From Pseudomonadales bacterium (GTDB lineage Bacteria > Pseudomonadota > Gammaproteobacteria > Pseudomonadales > IMCC2047), in assembly GCA_024234615.1 (NCBI GenBank), contig JACKNY010000001.1, positions 186,001 to 250,000 of the forward strand: a DNA stretch of 64,000 nucleotides, written 5' to 3'. The notes below the pieces were generated by a model that worked only from the letters and a program-made list of their open reading frames with translations, was not told where the DNA came from and ran no database searches. Shown piece by piece: positions 15,635 through 24,294 of this stretch. Within the stretch, counting starts at the first letter, position 1; each line of letters opens with the position of its first letter. Position numbers and translations under genes: made by a program.

Positions 15635-17749
15635 TTAGACCTGTCCATATTCTTTGTCCGAGGCCAACCAGCGCTGAATTAGGGTTGTTATTGTAGATGA
15701 CTTTTCATGCATCACCCGTTGTGCGCATTCATGCGCGATAGGTATTAAGCCTTGGTCACGCTGAAGGTCGGCGATTTTAAACTGCATTATGCCGGTTTGG
15801 CGTGTTCCTAACACTTCACCAGGGCCGCGTAATTCGAGGTCTTTTTCAGCAATAACAAAGCCGTCCTGGGATTGGCGCATGATGGCTAGGCGCTGTTTGC
15901 TGTCTTGGCTAAGTGCAGCGGAGTACATGAGAACGCAATAGCTCTGTTCACGACCACGTCCAACCCGGCCACGTAACTGGTGCAGTTGCGCTAGCCCTAA
16001 GCGCTCTGGGTTTTCAATAATCATCAGACTGGCGTTGGGCACGTCCACGCCAACTTCAATGACGGTAGTCGCTACCAAAACATGAATTTCTCCGGCTGCA
16101 AATTGTTGCATCATAGTGGTTTTTTCGTCAGCTTTTAAACGCCCGTGAATTAATCCAATGTGCAGCTCCGGCAGTACTTTGCGTAATAGTTCCGCAGTTG
16201 CTTGTGCTGCTTGACATTGCAGCACCTCCGACTCCTCAATCAGCGTGCAAACCCAGTAAACCTGCCGTCCTTGAGTGCAGGCATTACGAACACGATCAAT
16301 AACCTGTTGGCGACGGGCATCGCTAATTAGCAAGGTTTCAATAGGTAGTCGGCCTGGCGGTAGTTCGTCGATAACCGAAATATCCAGGTCGGCATAGGCG
16401 CACATGGCTAAGGTGCGTGGAATCGGGGTTGCGGTCATAATAAGCTGATGAGGAACCAATCGGCGGGCAACACCTTTTTCCCTCAACGCTAAACGCTGGT
16501 GTACACCAAAACGATGTTGTTCGTCGATAATGACCAACCCCAGTTGCTTGAAATGAACGTCCTTCTGAAATAACGCGTGTGTACCGATAATGATATTAGC
16601 CATGCCGTTGCTGACAATTTCCTGTTGTTCGCGCCGTAATTTGGCACTCTGTTTACCGCTAAGCCAGGCGATACGCAGAGCAAGCGGTTCCATCCATTGC
16701 TGAAAGTTTTTAAAGTGCTGCTCCGCTAATATTTCTGTCGGTGCCATCAGTGCAACCTGATATCCGGTGGCGACGGCCTGGAGCGCAGACATTGCGGCCA
16801 CCAGAGTTTTACCGGACCCCACATCCCCTTGTAATAGACGCAACATCGGTTGTGCTATGGCTAGGTCGGCTGCGATTTCTTGAATGACGCGTTGTTGAGC
16901 AGTGGTTAATTGAAAGGGTAGCGAGGCTAATAGCTGGTGCGCAAAATTATTTTTTATTGGAAACTGGGGTGCCCTGAGTGCGCGGACCTTGCGTCTAACA
17001 CGAAGCAAACTAAGCTGATGTGCCACCAGTTCCTCAAGCGCCAATTTTTGTTGTAAAGGATGGCGACGCTGCTCAAGTAACTGTTTGTCCCTCTCCGAAA
17101 TCTCCTGTACGGGAGGTTGATGAAGAAAATGGATAGTCTGGGCGATACCCAGGGAGGGGAAACGGCTAGTATCGGTTAAGGGTAGCAATTCCTCTAGTGT
17201 GCCCTGTTGATCCAGCAGCCCTAGCGACTGTTGGGCTAGCTGGCGCAGCTTGTTTTGACTAATACCTTCGGTGGTTGGATAAATGGGGGTCAAGTATTGC
17301 TCGAGTTGGTCGGCTTCATTGGTGTTATGGCTGTCACTTAATCGCTGATACTCTGGGTGATAGAGTTCCAGCCCAGTAATACCTCGACGTACTTCACCAA
17401 AGCAGCGGATTTTGGCGCCCCGCTGCAATTGGTTTTTTTGCGCGCTGGAAAAATGAAAAAATCGTAAACTGGTGACACCGCTATTGTCTTCGATTCGGCA
17501 CAGTAAGCTACGGCGCTTACCACGCACCGTATCACTGATGAGAACGGTACCTTCAATCAGCACCTCCATGCCGTCGCGTAAAGCGCCGATGGGTGTAATA
17601 CGAGTGCGGTCTTGGTAGCGACTAGGCAAATGGAATAGCATATCCTGTACGCTAAAAATGTTTAGCCGCTCTAATCTCATGGCGGTGCTTGGTCCGACCC
17701 CGTTCAATTGCGAAATGAGTATCTGACTCAGAGACGGCGCAGCAGTCAT
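15635..17749 (-). CDS. recG: ATP-dependent DNA helicase RecG
   Basis: Branch-migrating superfamily 2 helicase acting on stalled forks and Holliday junctions. The ATG at 17749 gives 704 residues, close to the usual length near 690; an upstream in-frame start at 17902 would add 51 residues overlapping oxyR and is unlikely. Wedge OB-fold region at the N-terminus, Walker A GDVGSGKT near residue 308, DEQHRFG (DEAH-type motif II), TATPIPRTLA (motif III), and the C-terminal QLRGRVGRG motif VI. It follows oxyR by 10 bases, a pairing common in Gammaproteobacteria. Confidence 0.97.
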   Translation of the reverse strand: MTAAPSLSQILISQLNGVGPSTAMRLERLNIFSVQDMLFHLPSRYQDRTRITPIGALRDGMEVLIEGTVLISDTVRGKRRSLLCRIEDNSGVTSLRFFHFSSAQKNQLQRGAKIRCFGEVRRGITGLELYHPEYQRLSDSHNTNEADQLEQYLTPIYPTTEGISQNKLRQLAQQSLGLLDQQGTLEELLPLTDTSRFPSLGIAQTIHFLHQPPVQEISERDKQLLEQRRHPLQQKLALEELVAHQLSLLRVRRKVRALRAPQFPIKNNFAHQLLASLPFQLTTAQQRVIQEIAADLAIAQPMLRLLQGDVGSGKTLVAAMSALQAVATGYQVALMAPTEILAEQHFKNFQQWMEPLALRIAWLSGKQSAKLRREQQEIVSNGMANIIIGTHALFQKDVHFKQLGLVIIDEQHRFGVHQRLALREKGVARRLVPHQLIMTATPIPRTLAMCAYADLDISVIDELPPGRLPIETLLISDARRQQVIDRVRNACTQGRQVYWVCTLIEESEVLQCQAAQATAELLRKVLPELHIGLIHGRLKADEKTTMMQQFAAGEIHVLVATTVIEVGVDVPNASLMIIENPERLGLAQLHQLRGRVGRGREQSYCVLMYSAALSQDSKQRLAIMRQSQDGFVIAEKDLELRGPGEVLGTRQTGIMQFKIADLQRDQGLIPIAHECAQRVMHEKSSTITTLIQRWLASDKEYGQV

Positions 17750-17759
17750 GGTTAAAACT

Positions 17760-18668
17760 TTAGAATAACTGACAGGCTCGGATCGCCTGATTGAGTACAT
17801 CGATGACCTGTGGGCGGGTAAAACTTGTGCGCCAGGCCAGGGCAACAGTGCGTTTTGGCGACGGGGCCGTAAATGGGCGGGTAGTGAGTAATCCTGCCGC
17901 ATAGCTGTTATCTCCGGCTGCCATTTGCGGCAGGACGGTAATGCCCATTCCAGAGGCTACCATATGACGCAAGGTTTCGAGGGAGCTACCTTCGGTGATA
18001 CTCGCCGCATCCTTCGATTCTCCGTATTTGTGCTGAATGTTTGGGCAGGCCTGTAATACCTGGTCCCGAAAGCAATGGCCTTCCCCCAAGAGCAACAACT
18101 GCTCCGCATTCAGTGCTTCGCAGGCAACTGTTGCTTCCGCTGATAAGGCATGGCTTGGCGGAAGCAAGAGCACAAAGGGTTCATCGTAAAGCGTTTGTGT
18201 CAATACGTCCTGCTCAGTAAAGGGTAACGAGATAATAATCACATCCAGTTCGCCCAACCTGAGTTTTTCCCGCAATTTTGCCGTGTAGTTCTCTTCGATG
18301 TAGAGCGGCATTTCCGGTGCGAGCTTTTGTAATTGTGGAATAATGTGAGGAAAGAGGTACGGGCCGATGGTGAAAATAGCCCCGAGTTTCAGAGAACCTT
18401 TGAGTGGATCTTGGTTTGCTTGCGCGAGGGCCTGCAAGATATCGGCTTCACCCAATACCCGTTCGGCTTGTTTTACAATTTGTTGCCCCTGCGGTGTCAG
18501 ATGGACTGTGTTTTTAAGGCGCTCGAAAAGCGGCACCCCCAGTTCTTCCTCCAATTTCTTGACGGCGATACTGAGTGTGGGCTGTGTGACATGACAATAT
18601 TCAGCAGCACGCCCGAAATGTTTTAATCGGGCGAGTGATACGAGATAACGTAGTTCTGTCAGGGTCAC
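17760..18668 (-). CDS. oxyR: Peroxide-sensing LysR regulator OxyR
   Basis: LysR-type activator of the peroxide stress response, 302 residues, starting at GTG. The winged HTH occupies residues 1-60 (MTLTELRYLVSLARLKHFGR, then VTQPTLSIAVKKLEEELG). The redox pair is present at the same numbers as in the E. coli protein: Cys199 in GEGHCFRDQ and Cys208 nine residues on. This identifies OxyR rather than a general LysR protein. Targets such as catalase or ahpC are not adjacent; recG lies immediately downstream. Confidence 0.97.
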   Translation of the reverse strand: MTLTELRYLVSLARLKHFGRAAEYCHVTQPTLSIAVKKLEEELGVPLFERLKNTVHLTPQGQQIVKQAERVLGEADILQALAQANQDPLKGSLKLGAIFTIGPYLFPHIIPQLQKLAPEMPLYIEENYTAKLREKLRLGELDVIIISLPFTEQDVLTQTLYDEPFVLLLPPSHALSAEATVACEALNAEQLLLLGEGHCFRDQVLQACPNIQHKYGESKDAASITEGSSLETLRHMVASGMGITVLPQMAAGDNSYAAGLLTTRPFTAPSPKRTVALAWRTSFTRPQVIDVLNQAIRACQLF

Positions 18669-18695
18669 TGATCGGATGCCTTAAACAGGTGACTA

Positions 18696-19082
18696 TTATT
18701 CGCTGAGCACTAGGATCGCGTCCATTTCAACCAACGAGTCTTTGGGTAGACTGTTGATGCCAATGGCGGCGCGGGCCGGATAAGGCTGACTGAAATATTT
18801 TGCCATGGTTTCATTGACGAGCGCGAAGTGACTTAGATCGGTGAGGAAAATATTAAGCTTAACAATATCCTTCAATCCACCGCCCGAAGCTTCTGCGACT
18901 GCTGATAAATTTTTAAACACTTGCTCGATTTGGTTTTCAATACCAACGGCCAGCGTCATCGTACTTGGATCCAGCGGAATTTGGCCTGAAAGATAAACGG
19001 TATTTCCGGCTTTGACTGCCTGCGAATAGGTGCCGATGGCTGCTGGTGCGTTTGAGGTTGAAATGACAGAACGATTGCTCAT
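18696..19082 (-). CDS. ridA: RidA family reactive imine deaminase
   Basis: A 128-residue protein matching RidA (YjgF), a trimeric enzyme that hydrolyses reactive enamine/imine intermediates such as 2-aminoacrylate. Seen: the start SAPAAIGTYSQAV-like segment, VYLSGQIPLDP, the substrate-binding Arg in PARAAIGI, and Glu in LVEMDAI near the end. It lies between spoT (35 bases) and oxyR (27 bases) and is probably co-transcribed. Relevant to the ilv genes at 60 kb only by pathway, since RidA acts on products of PLP dehydratases. Confidence 0.95.
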   Translation of the reverse strand: MSNRSVISTSNAPAAIGTYSQAVKAGNTVYLSGQIPLDPSTMTLAVGIENQIEQVFKNLSAVAEASGGGLKDIVKLNIFLTDLSHFALVNETMAKYFSQPYPARAAIGINSLPKDSLVEMDAILVLSE

Positions 19083-19117
19083 TATGACTCCTTGATAATA
19101 GAGGGTAATTGATTGTT

Positions 19118-21226
19118 TTAGTTGCGGGCTCGTGAAATTCGGTTGACCGCATTATTGTTGCGGATTCTACGCATCACCCGTGCCAAGTGAAGGCGGTCTT
19201 TAACATATAATTCCATATGGAGAAGACTCAACCTGGCATCTTTTTCTTCGATACTGATTTTTTCAATATTGGCGTCTGCAGCGGTCACCAGAGTCGCAAT
19301 ACTGGCGACGATACCTCTTTGGTTAATCACTTCAATGCGCAGAGCGACATTGAATTCACCCACCACTTTATCATCCCAGTTGACCAGTACACATTTTTCC
19401 GGATTATTTCTGTATTCCTTAATATTGCGGCACGTTTCACGGTGAATGACCATGCCCTTGCCGACACTGAGGTGGCCAATTATAGGATCACCGGGGATGG
19501 GATGACAGCATTTGGCAAAACTTACCACCATGCCTTCAGTGCCTTGGATGGTGAAATTCGATGAGGATTTTTGTTTTGATGAGGTTCCCTGATGGCCATC
19601 AACGAGCAAGCGTGCTATCGCGTAAGCCATACGATCACCTAGCCCGATATCAGCATAGATATCTTGCATTGAGGAAGCACCGGGACTTTGTAATATTTTC
19701 CCGATTTGTTCCTCGGTAAGGTTTTCGAGCGCAACATTCATGTCCAGCAATGCTTTACTTAATAGCCGTTTGCCTAACGCAATTGCCTCAGAATGTTTTT
19801 GGTGTTTGAGGAAGTGGCGAATACCGCTGCGGGCTTTACCGGTGATGACGAAGTTAAGCCAAGCGAGATTGGGGCGAGCGCTCGGTGCGGTAATAATCTC
19901 GACGGTTTGGCCGCTTTGCAATGGCGTGCTCAGTGGTGCTAGTCGACGGTTAATACGACAGGCAACGCAGGTATTACCGATATCCGTGTGTACGGCATAG
20001 GCAAAATCAACCGGTGTAGCGCCAAGTGGTACCTCCAAAATTTTTCCCTTTGGGGTAAATACGTAAACCTCATGTGGGAACAGTTCAGTCTTAACGTTTT
20101 CAATAAATTCAAGGGAGTTACCGGCGCGTTGCTGCATTTCCAGCAAATCCTTTACCCATTGTCGGGCGCGCACATGGTTATGATCAGTATCCCCGTTACT
20201 TTTATAGAGCCAATGGGCGGCGATGCCATTGTTGCCCATTTCTTCCATTTCGCGGGTGCGAATCTGAATCTCTATGGGTACGCCGTGCATGCCGAAAAGT
20301 GTTGTGTGCAGGGACTGGTAGCCGTTGCCCTTGGGAATTGCAATATAATCCTTGAAGCGACCTTCCACCGGCTTATAGAGATTGTGTACAGCCCCTAGAA
20401 TACGATAACAGTCATCCACCGTGTCGGTAATGATACGAAACGCATAGACATCCATAATGTCATTAAAGGATTTGCCGCGTGCTCGCATTTTTTGATAAAT
20501 ACCATGAAGATGTTTTTCACGACCTATCACCCGACCCGGCAAACCCTCTTGTTCTAAACAGTCGGAGAGCGCAGTTTGAATTTGACTGAGAATCTCTTTG
20601 CGATTGCCCCGGGCTTTTTTGACGGCCTGCTGAATGCGCTCGGCGCGCATTGGGTGCAGTGCTTTGAAACCTAGCTCCTCCAACTCTATGCGAACGTTAT
20701 TCATACCAAGGCGGTTCGCAATTGGCGCATAAAGATCGAGTGTTTCGCGGGCTATGCGGCGGCGTTTTTCAGGGTTCAACGCATTTAGCGTACGCATATT
20801 ATGCAGCCGGTCTCCCAGTTTAATCAGGATGACACGAATATCTTCCGCCATAGCGAGCGCCATTTTCTGGAAATTTTCCGCCTGCGCTTCGGCGATGGTT
20901 TCAAACTCCAAATGGGTTAATTTACTAACCCCGTCCACCAGCTCGGCCACTGTCGTATTAAACTGTTTCGCCAGTGCTGCCTTACTAACACCCGTATCCT
21001 CAATGACATCATGGAGCAATGCGGCCATCAAACTTTGATGATCCATCTGCATTTCGGCAAGAATTTTGGCGACCGCGAGAGGGTGAGTGATGTAGGGATC
21101 GCCTGATTGGCGGAGCTGACCATCGTGCGCCTGCTCGGCATAATAGTAGGCATGCTTCACCTGATCAATTTGATCAGGCTCAAGATAGCTGATTAGTTGG
21201 TCTGAAAACTCTAAGATTGACAGCAA
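19118..21226 (-). CDS. spoT: Bifunctional (p)ppGpp synthetase/hydrolase SpoT
   Basis: Controls the stringent-response alarmone (p)ppGpp. I place the start at TTG 21226: GGAG lies 6 bases upstream and the protein is then 702 residues, the length of E. coli SpoT; an in-frame TTG at 21280 has no such signal. Domains in order: HD hydrolase with LLHDVIEDTG near residue 70, synthetase with YQSLHTTLFG, TGS domain (VYVFTPKGKILEVPLGATPV), and a C-terminal ACT domain. SpoT rather than RelA because the HD motif is intact and rpoZ precedes it. Confidence 0.96.
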   Translation of the reverse strand: MLSILEFSDQLISYLEPDQIDQVKHAYYYAEQAHDGQLRQSGDPYITHPLAVAKILAEMQMDHQSLMAALLHDVIEDTGVSKAALAKQFNTTVAELVDGVSKLTHLEFETIAEAQAENFQKMALAMAEDIRVILIKLGDRLHNMRTLNALNPEKRRRIARETLDLYAPIANRLGMNNVRIELEELGFKALHPMRAERIQQAVKKARGNRKEILSQIQTALSDCLEQEGLPGRVIGREKHLHGIYQKMRARGKSFNDIMDVYAFRIITDTVDDCYRILGAVHNLYKPVEGRFKDYIAIPKGNGYQSLHTTLFGMHGVPIEIQIRTREMEEMGNNGIAAHWLYKSNGDTDHNHVRARQWVKDLLEMQQRAGNSLEFIENVKTELFPHEVYVFTPKGKILEVPLGATPVDFAYAVHTDIGNTCVACRINRRLAPLSTPLQSGQTVEIITAPSARPNLAWLNFVITGKARSGIRHFLKHQKHSEAIALGKRLLSKALLDMNVALENLTEEQIGKILQSPGASSMQDIYADIGLGDRMAYAIARLLVDGHQGTSSKQKSSSNFTIQGTEGMVVSFAKCCHPIPGDPIIGHLSVGKGMVIHRETCRNIKEYRNNPEKCVLVNWDDKVVGEFNVALRIEVINQRGIVASIATLVTAADANIEKISIEEKDARLSLLHMELYVKDRLHLARVMRRIRNNNAVNRISRARN

Positions 21227-21300
21227 GGCCCGCTCCGAAAACAAATAGCATACGTGAAGCCCAGACTCAGGCTTTAGCAACTATGACATGAAACTATCAA

Positions 21301-21368
21301 AGGGTGGCGGAATTTGCTAGAGGCAAGCGAGATTATTTAGGGCTGCTGGTTCAAATCTCGACAGCGCC
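21301..21368 (+). pseudogene. tRNA-Leu-like remnant (speculative)
   Basis: Between rpoZ and spoT, on the strand opposite to both. It contains TGGCGGAATTTGCTAGA, close to the D-arm of bacterial tRNA-Leu, and 43 bases later GGTTCAAATC, a T-loop signature. In tRNA-Leu this distance is about 55, so the long variable arm would be missing. Acceptor, anticodon and T stems do not pair, so it cannot be a working tRNA. It may be chance. Confidence 0.3.
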
Positions 21369-21392
21369 GTTTCAATTATCGGTAAACGGCGC
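21364..21392 (-). terminator. Hairpin between rpoZ and spoT
   Basis: Perfect 9-bp stem GCGCCGTTT / AAACGGCGC with an 11-base loop, 35 bases after the rpoZ stop on the minus strand. No T-run follows, so it may act as a partial terminator or processing site ahead of spoT. Confidence 0.45.
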
Positions 21393-21426
21393 CAGAAAAG
21401 CGGATATGATGGGAGTGTTAAGTGAG

Positions 21427-21783
21427 TTATTCCTCTTCCTGATCGGAATCATTAACTTCATCGGCTTCGTCGATATCTGTTTGCGCTAGCACTTGCGATA
21501 GTTCTAAATCAATATCCGCGTCAACAGGGCTGACTTTTTCTTCGAAGACATCCATTTCATATTCGTCGTCATCGAATTTGTTGGATTGCTTCAGCAGTGC
21601 CGGGGTTATCAAGCCTTCGGCAATTTCACGTAAAGCGATTACCGTAGGTTTATCGCTGTCTTCCTTGACCAACGGTGTTTTGCCACCGGTCGCTATTTGA
21701 CGCGCTCTCTTGGTGGCCAGCATTACCAGTTCAAAACGATTTTCAACGTTACCCAAACAATCTTCTACAGTGATACGCGCCAT
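21427..21783 (-). CDS. rpoZ: RNA polymerase omega subunit
   Basis: A 118-residue omega subunit that stabilises RNA polymerase and contributes to a ppGpp site. The N-terminal core MARITVEDCLGNVENRFEL and the ATKRARQIATGG segment are conserved. The C-terminal tail is long and strongly acidic compared with the E. coli protein of about 91 residues. It sits between gmk and spoT, the usual arrangement linking it to the stringent response. Confidence 0.97.
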   Translation of the reverse strand: MARITVEDCLGNVENRFELVMLATKRARQIATGGKTPLVKEDSDKPTVIALREIAEGLITPALLKQSNKFDDDEYEMDVFEEKVSPVDADIDLELSQVLAQTDIDEADEVNDSDQEEE

Positions 21784-21921
21784 ACTTTAATTACCTTGGA
21801 GGTGTGATTCAGTTATCCGCCCAATTGGGAGGTTCCCAAATTAGGGCGGCAAGTTTACTTAATTTAGTGTGTTCCCGTCAAACATAAGGACTTAATCAGG
21901 GCTTCCTTAAGCATAATAATG

Positions 21922-22551
21922 CTATGCCAACAGCTCAGAGAGTAACTCTTTGAGCGCGCTTTGTTGCTTGGTGATGGAAAGACGACGAGACTCCACAATA
22001 GCGATAAGTTGTCGCAGTGCTTCATCGAACTGATCGTTGACCAGCAGATAGTCATACTCTGCATAATGGGACATTTCATCCACCGCCTGCGCCGTACGAT
22101 GCTCAATGGTTGACTGATCATCCTGTCCGCGAGATTCCAGCCGGGCTCTGAGCGTTTGCTTGGAGGGTGGCAAAATAAAAATGCCCACGCTTGCCGGCAT
22201 TAACCGGCGCACCTGTGCAGCACCCTGCCAGTCAATTTCCAAAATAACATCCTGGCCTGCTGCTAGCTGTTTCTCAACGCGGCTTTGCGAGGTGCCATAT
22301 TTGTTGCCAAAGACCGTGGCGTATTCCAGAAAATCACTTTGTTCTAGCATTTCTTCAAAGGTTTGTTTTGAAACGAAATTATAATGAACGCCATCTTCCT
22401 CGCCCGCCCGTTTTGGTCGAGTTGTGAAAGAAACGGAGACCACAATGGAAGGCACTTTTTCGATCAGCGCGCGCACTAAACTGGTCTTTCCGGCTCCAGA
22501 AGGAGCGGAGATGATAAAAAGTGTACCGGGGGGATTTGTCATTATACCCAT
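21922..22551 (-). CDS. gmk: Guanylate kinase
   Basis: Phosphorylates GMP to GDP with ATP; 209 residues, standard length. The P-loop is SAPSGAGKTSL near the N-terminus; GMP-binding segments SVSFTTRPKRAGEEDGVHYNF and the TSQSRVEKQLAAGQDVILEID region follow. The start at 22551 or the in-frame ATG at 22542 both look possible. Its start lies 7 bases after the yicC stop. Confidence 0.97.
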   Translation of the reverse strand: MGIMTNPPGTLFIISAPSGAGKTSLVRALIEKVPSIVVSVSFTTRPKRAGEEDGVHYNFVSKQTFEEMLEQSDFLEYATVFGNKYGTSQSRVEKQLAAGQDVILEIDWQGAAQVRRLMPASVGIFILPPSKQTLRARLESRGQDDQSTIEHRTAQAVDEMSHYAEYDYLLVNDQFDEALRQLIAIVESRRLSITKQQSALKELLSELLA

Positions 22552-22558
22552 TGTCTTC

Positions 22559-23425
22559 CTATTCTATGTTTTGGATTTGCTCACGCATCTGTTCAATTAA
22601 AACCTTAAGCTCCACTGCTGCTTGAGTAATATCGGTATCAATCGCTTTAGATGAAAGCGTGTTAGCTTCGCGGTTAAGTTCCTGCATCAAAAAATCCAAG
22701 CGGCGGCCAACGGCACCGGATTGTTTTAAGGTGCGTTTGACTTCCTTAACATGCGTTTTTAAGCGGTCAAGTTCCTCCTCTACATCAGCTTTCTGTATCA
22801 GCAGAGCCATTTCTTGCTCAATACGTGAAGAATCAAGATTGATGCACAGTTCTTCATAGCGACTGATCAGTCTTTGTTTTTGCTGATCCAGCACCTTGGG
22901 GATTTTACCCCGAATATCGGTGGTTACTTTGTCGATGCTTGCCAGCCGTTGCTCAATAAATTTAGCGAGAGCGCTCCCTTCTTGTTTGCGCATATCCACC
23001 AGTTGTTTGAGTGCATCTTGGTAAAGCTGAAAGGCCGTTTTCTTAACCTTGTCATATTCGATGTCAGCCGTTTGTAAAACCCCTGGCCACTTTAACAACT
23101 CCAGAGAATTACAGCTTTCCGCTGCCCCCGTATGTTGGCTGACTTGGGCTAAGGCTTGTTGCAGCTGGTTAAGAAGCTCCGTGTCAATTTTTAAACTTGC
23201 GGAATCTTCGTTGGTGTTGCGGTAAAACAAACTTGATTCTATTTTGCCGCGGGATAATTTTTTGCGTAGTAATTCACGTAACGGTGGCTCTAACTCTCTA
23301 AAGTTTTCCGGTAAGCGAAACTGCGTTTCTAAGTAACGATGGTTAACTGATCGTATTTCCCAGATTAATACACCCCATTCAGTTTGTGCTTCCTGGCGCG
23401 CAAAGGCGGTCATACTGATGGTCAT
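22559..23425 (-). CDS. yicC: YicC family endoribonuclease-like protein
   Basis: A 288-residue member of the YicC family, recently linked to RNA cleavage; largely helical in the middle. Conserved ends are MTISMTAFARQE at the start and GRRLDFLMQELNREANTLSSKA near the C-terminus. It is first in the minus-strand run yicC-gmk-rpoZ-spoT-ridA-oxyR-recG and divergent from rph. Confidence 0.95.
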   Translation of the reverse strand: MTISMTAFARQEAQTEWGVLIWEIRSVNHRYLETQFRLPENFRELEPPLRELLRKKLSRGKIESSLFYRNTNEDSASLKIDTELLNQLQQALAQVSQHTGAAESCNSLELLKWPGVLQTADIEYDKVKKTAFQLYQDALKQLVDMRKQEGSALAKFIEQRLASIDKVTTDIRGKIPKVLDQQKQRLISRYEELCINLDSSRIEQEMALLIQKADVEEELDRLKTHVKEVKRTLKQSGAVGRRLDFLMQELNREANTLSSKAIDTDITQAAVELKVLIEQMREQIQNIE

Positions 23426-23479
23426 TAAAACTCCCTAAAGGCAGGTTTTTGTGGTTACGCGGTTTCTAAAATCCAGCAA

Positions 23480-23507
23480 CATTATACCGCTAGAACAGGG
23501 TATAATG
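23480..23507. promoter_or_regulatory. Mirror-image divergent -10 elements (yicC and rph)
   Basis: CATTATACC (23480-23488) and GGTATAATG (23499-23507) form a perfect 9-bp inverted repeat with a 10-base spacer. It places a consensus TATAAT on each strand, the plus copy for rph and the minus copy for yicC. Neither has a recognisable -35 box, and each -35 position would overlap the other -10. Confidence 0.6.
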
Positions 23508-23542
23508 CTGCACTTTATGTTGACCAGAGACAGGAAAAACGC

Positions 23543-24259
23543 ATGCGTCCAAGCGGTAGAACGACAGATCAATTAAGACCAATCAACATTAGCCGCGGCT
23601 ATACTAAACATGCAGAGGGCTCGGTATTAGTGGAGTTTGGCGATACCAAAGTGATCTGCACGGCGAGTATTGATTCTGGCGTGCCAAGCTTTTTAAAGGG
23701 CAAAGGGGAAGGTTGGATCACCGCTGAATATGGCATGTTGCCGCGCTCTACTGGTTCGCGTATGGGGCGAGAAGCTGCGCGCGGTAAACAAGGTGGTCGC
23801 ACTGTGGAGATTCAGCGCCTCATAGGCCGTTCCCTGCGTGCTGCGATAGATCTGAAAAAGTTGGGTGAAAATACTATTGTTATCGATTGTGATGTTATTC
23901 AAGCCGATGGAGGCACCCGCACTGCGGCCATTACTGGTGGCTGTGTGGCGCTGGTAGATGCCGTAAAACTGTTGATGGAACGAGGCAAAATCAAAGAAAA
24001 TCCGATCAAACATTTGATCGCCGCCGTCTCTGTGGGTATTTATCAGGGGCAGCCGGTGTTGGATTTGGATTACGCCGAAGACTCCAAGGCGCAAACAGAC
24101 ATGAATGTTATCATGACCGAACAGGCAGGCTTCGTGGAGGTGCAGGGGACAGCTGAAGACGGCGCCTTTAGCGCAGAAGAGCTACAGGGAATGTTAATGC
24201 TGGCGCAGCAGGGGATTGCCGAGCTTGTTACCCTGCAGCAACTAGCACTAGAGAAATAA
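23543..24259 (+). CDS. rph: Ribonuclease PH
   Basis: Phosphorolytic 3'-to-5' exoribonuclease trimming tRNA 3' ends; 238 residues, full length (no C-terminal frameshift as in some laboratory E. coli strains). Start MRPSGRTTDQLRP, RNA-binding Arg-rich segment STGSRMGREAARGKQGGRT, and the phosphate/metal site in LDLDYAEDSKAQTDMN are present. Divergent from yicC and 35 bases before pyrE. Confidence 0.98.
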   Translation: MRPSGRTTDQLRPINISRGYTKHAEGSVLVEFGDTKVICTASIDSGVPSFLKGKGEGWITAEYGMLPRSTGSRMGREAARGKQGGRTVEIQRLIGRSLRAAIDLKKLGENTIVIDCDVIQADGGTRTAAITGGCVALVDAVKLLMERGKIKENPIKHLIAAVSVGIYQGQPVLDLDYAEDSKAQTDMNVIMTEQAGFVEVQGTAEDGAFSAEELQGMLMLAQQGIAELVTLQQLALEK

Positions 24260-24294
24260 ACTATATTCATTTAAATCTGTTGGATTAATGATTG

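Noticed and set aside
17750..17902. 51-residue N-terminal extension of RecG
   Set aside because: It overlaps the oxyR end, and the protein from 17749 already has the family length.
23599..24270. Three antisense frames opposite rph
   Set aside because: rph is full length and conserved; the opposite frames have no motif.
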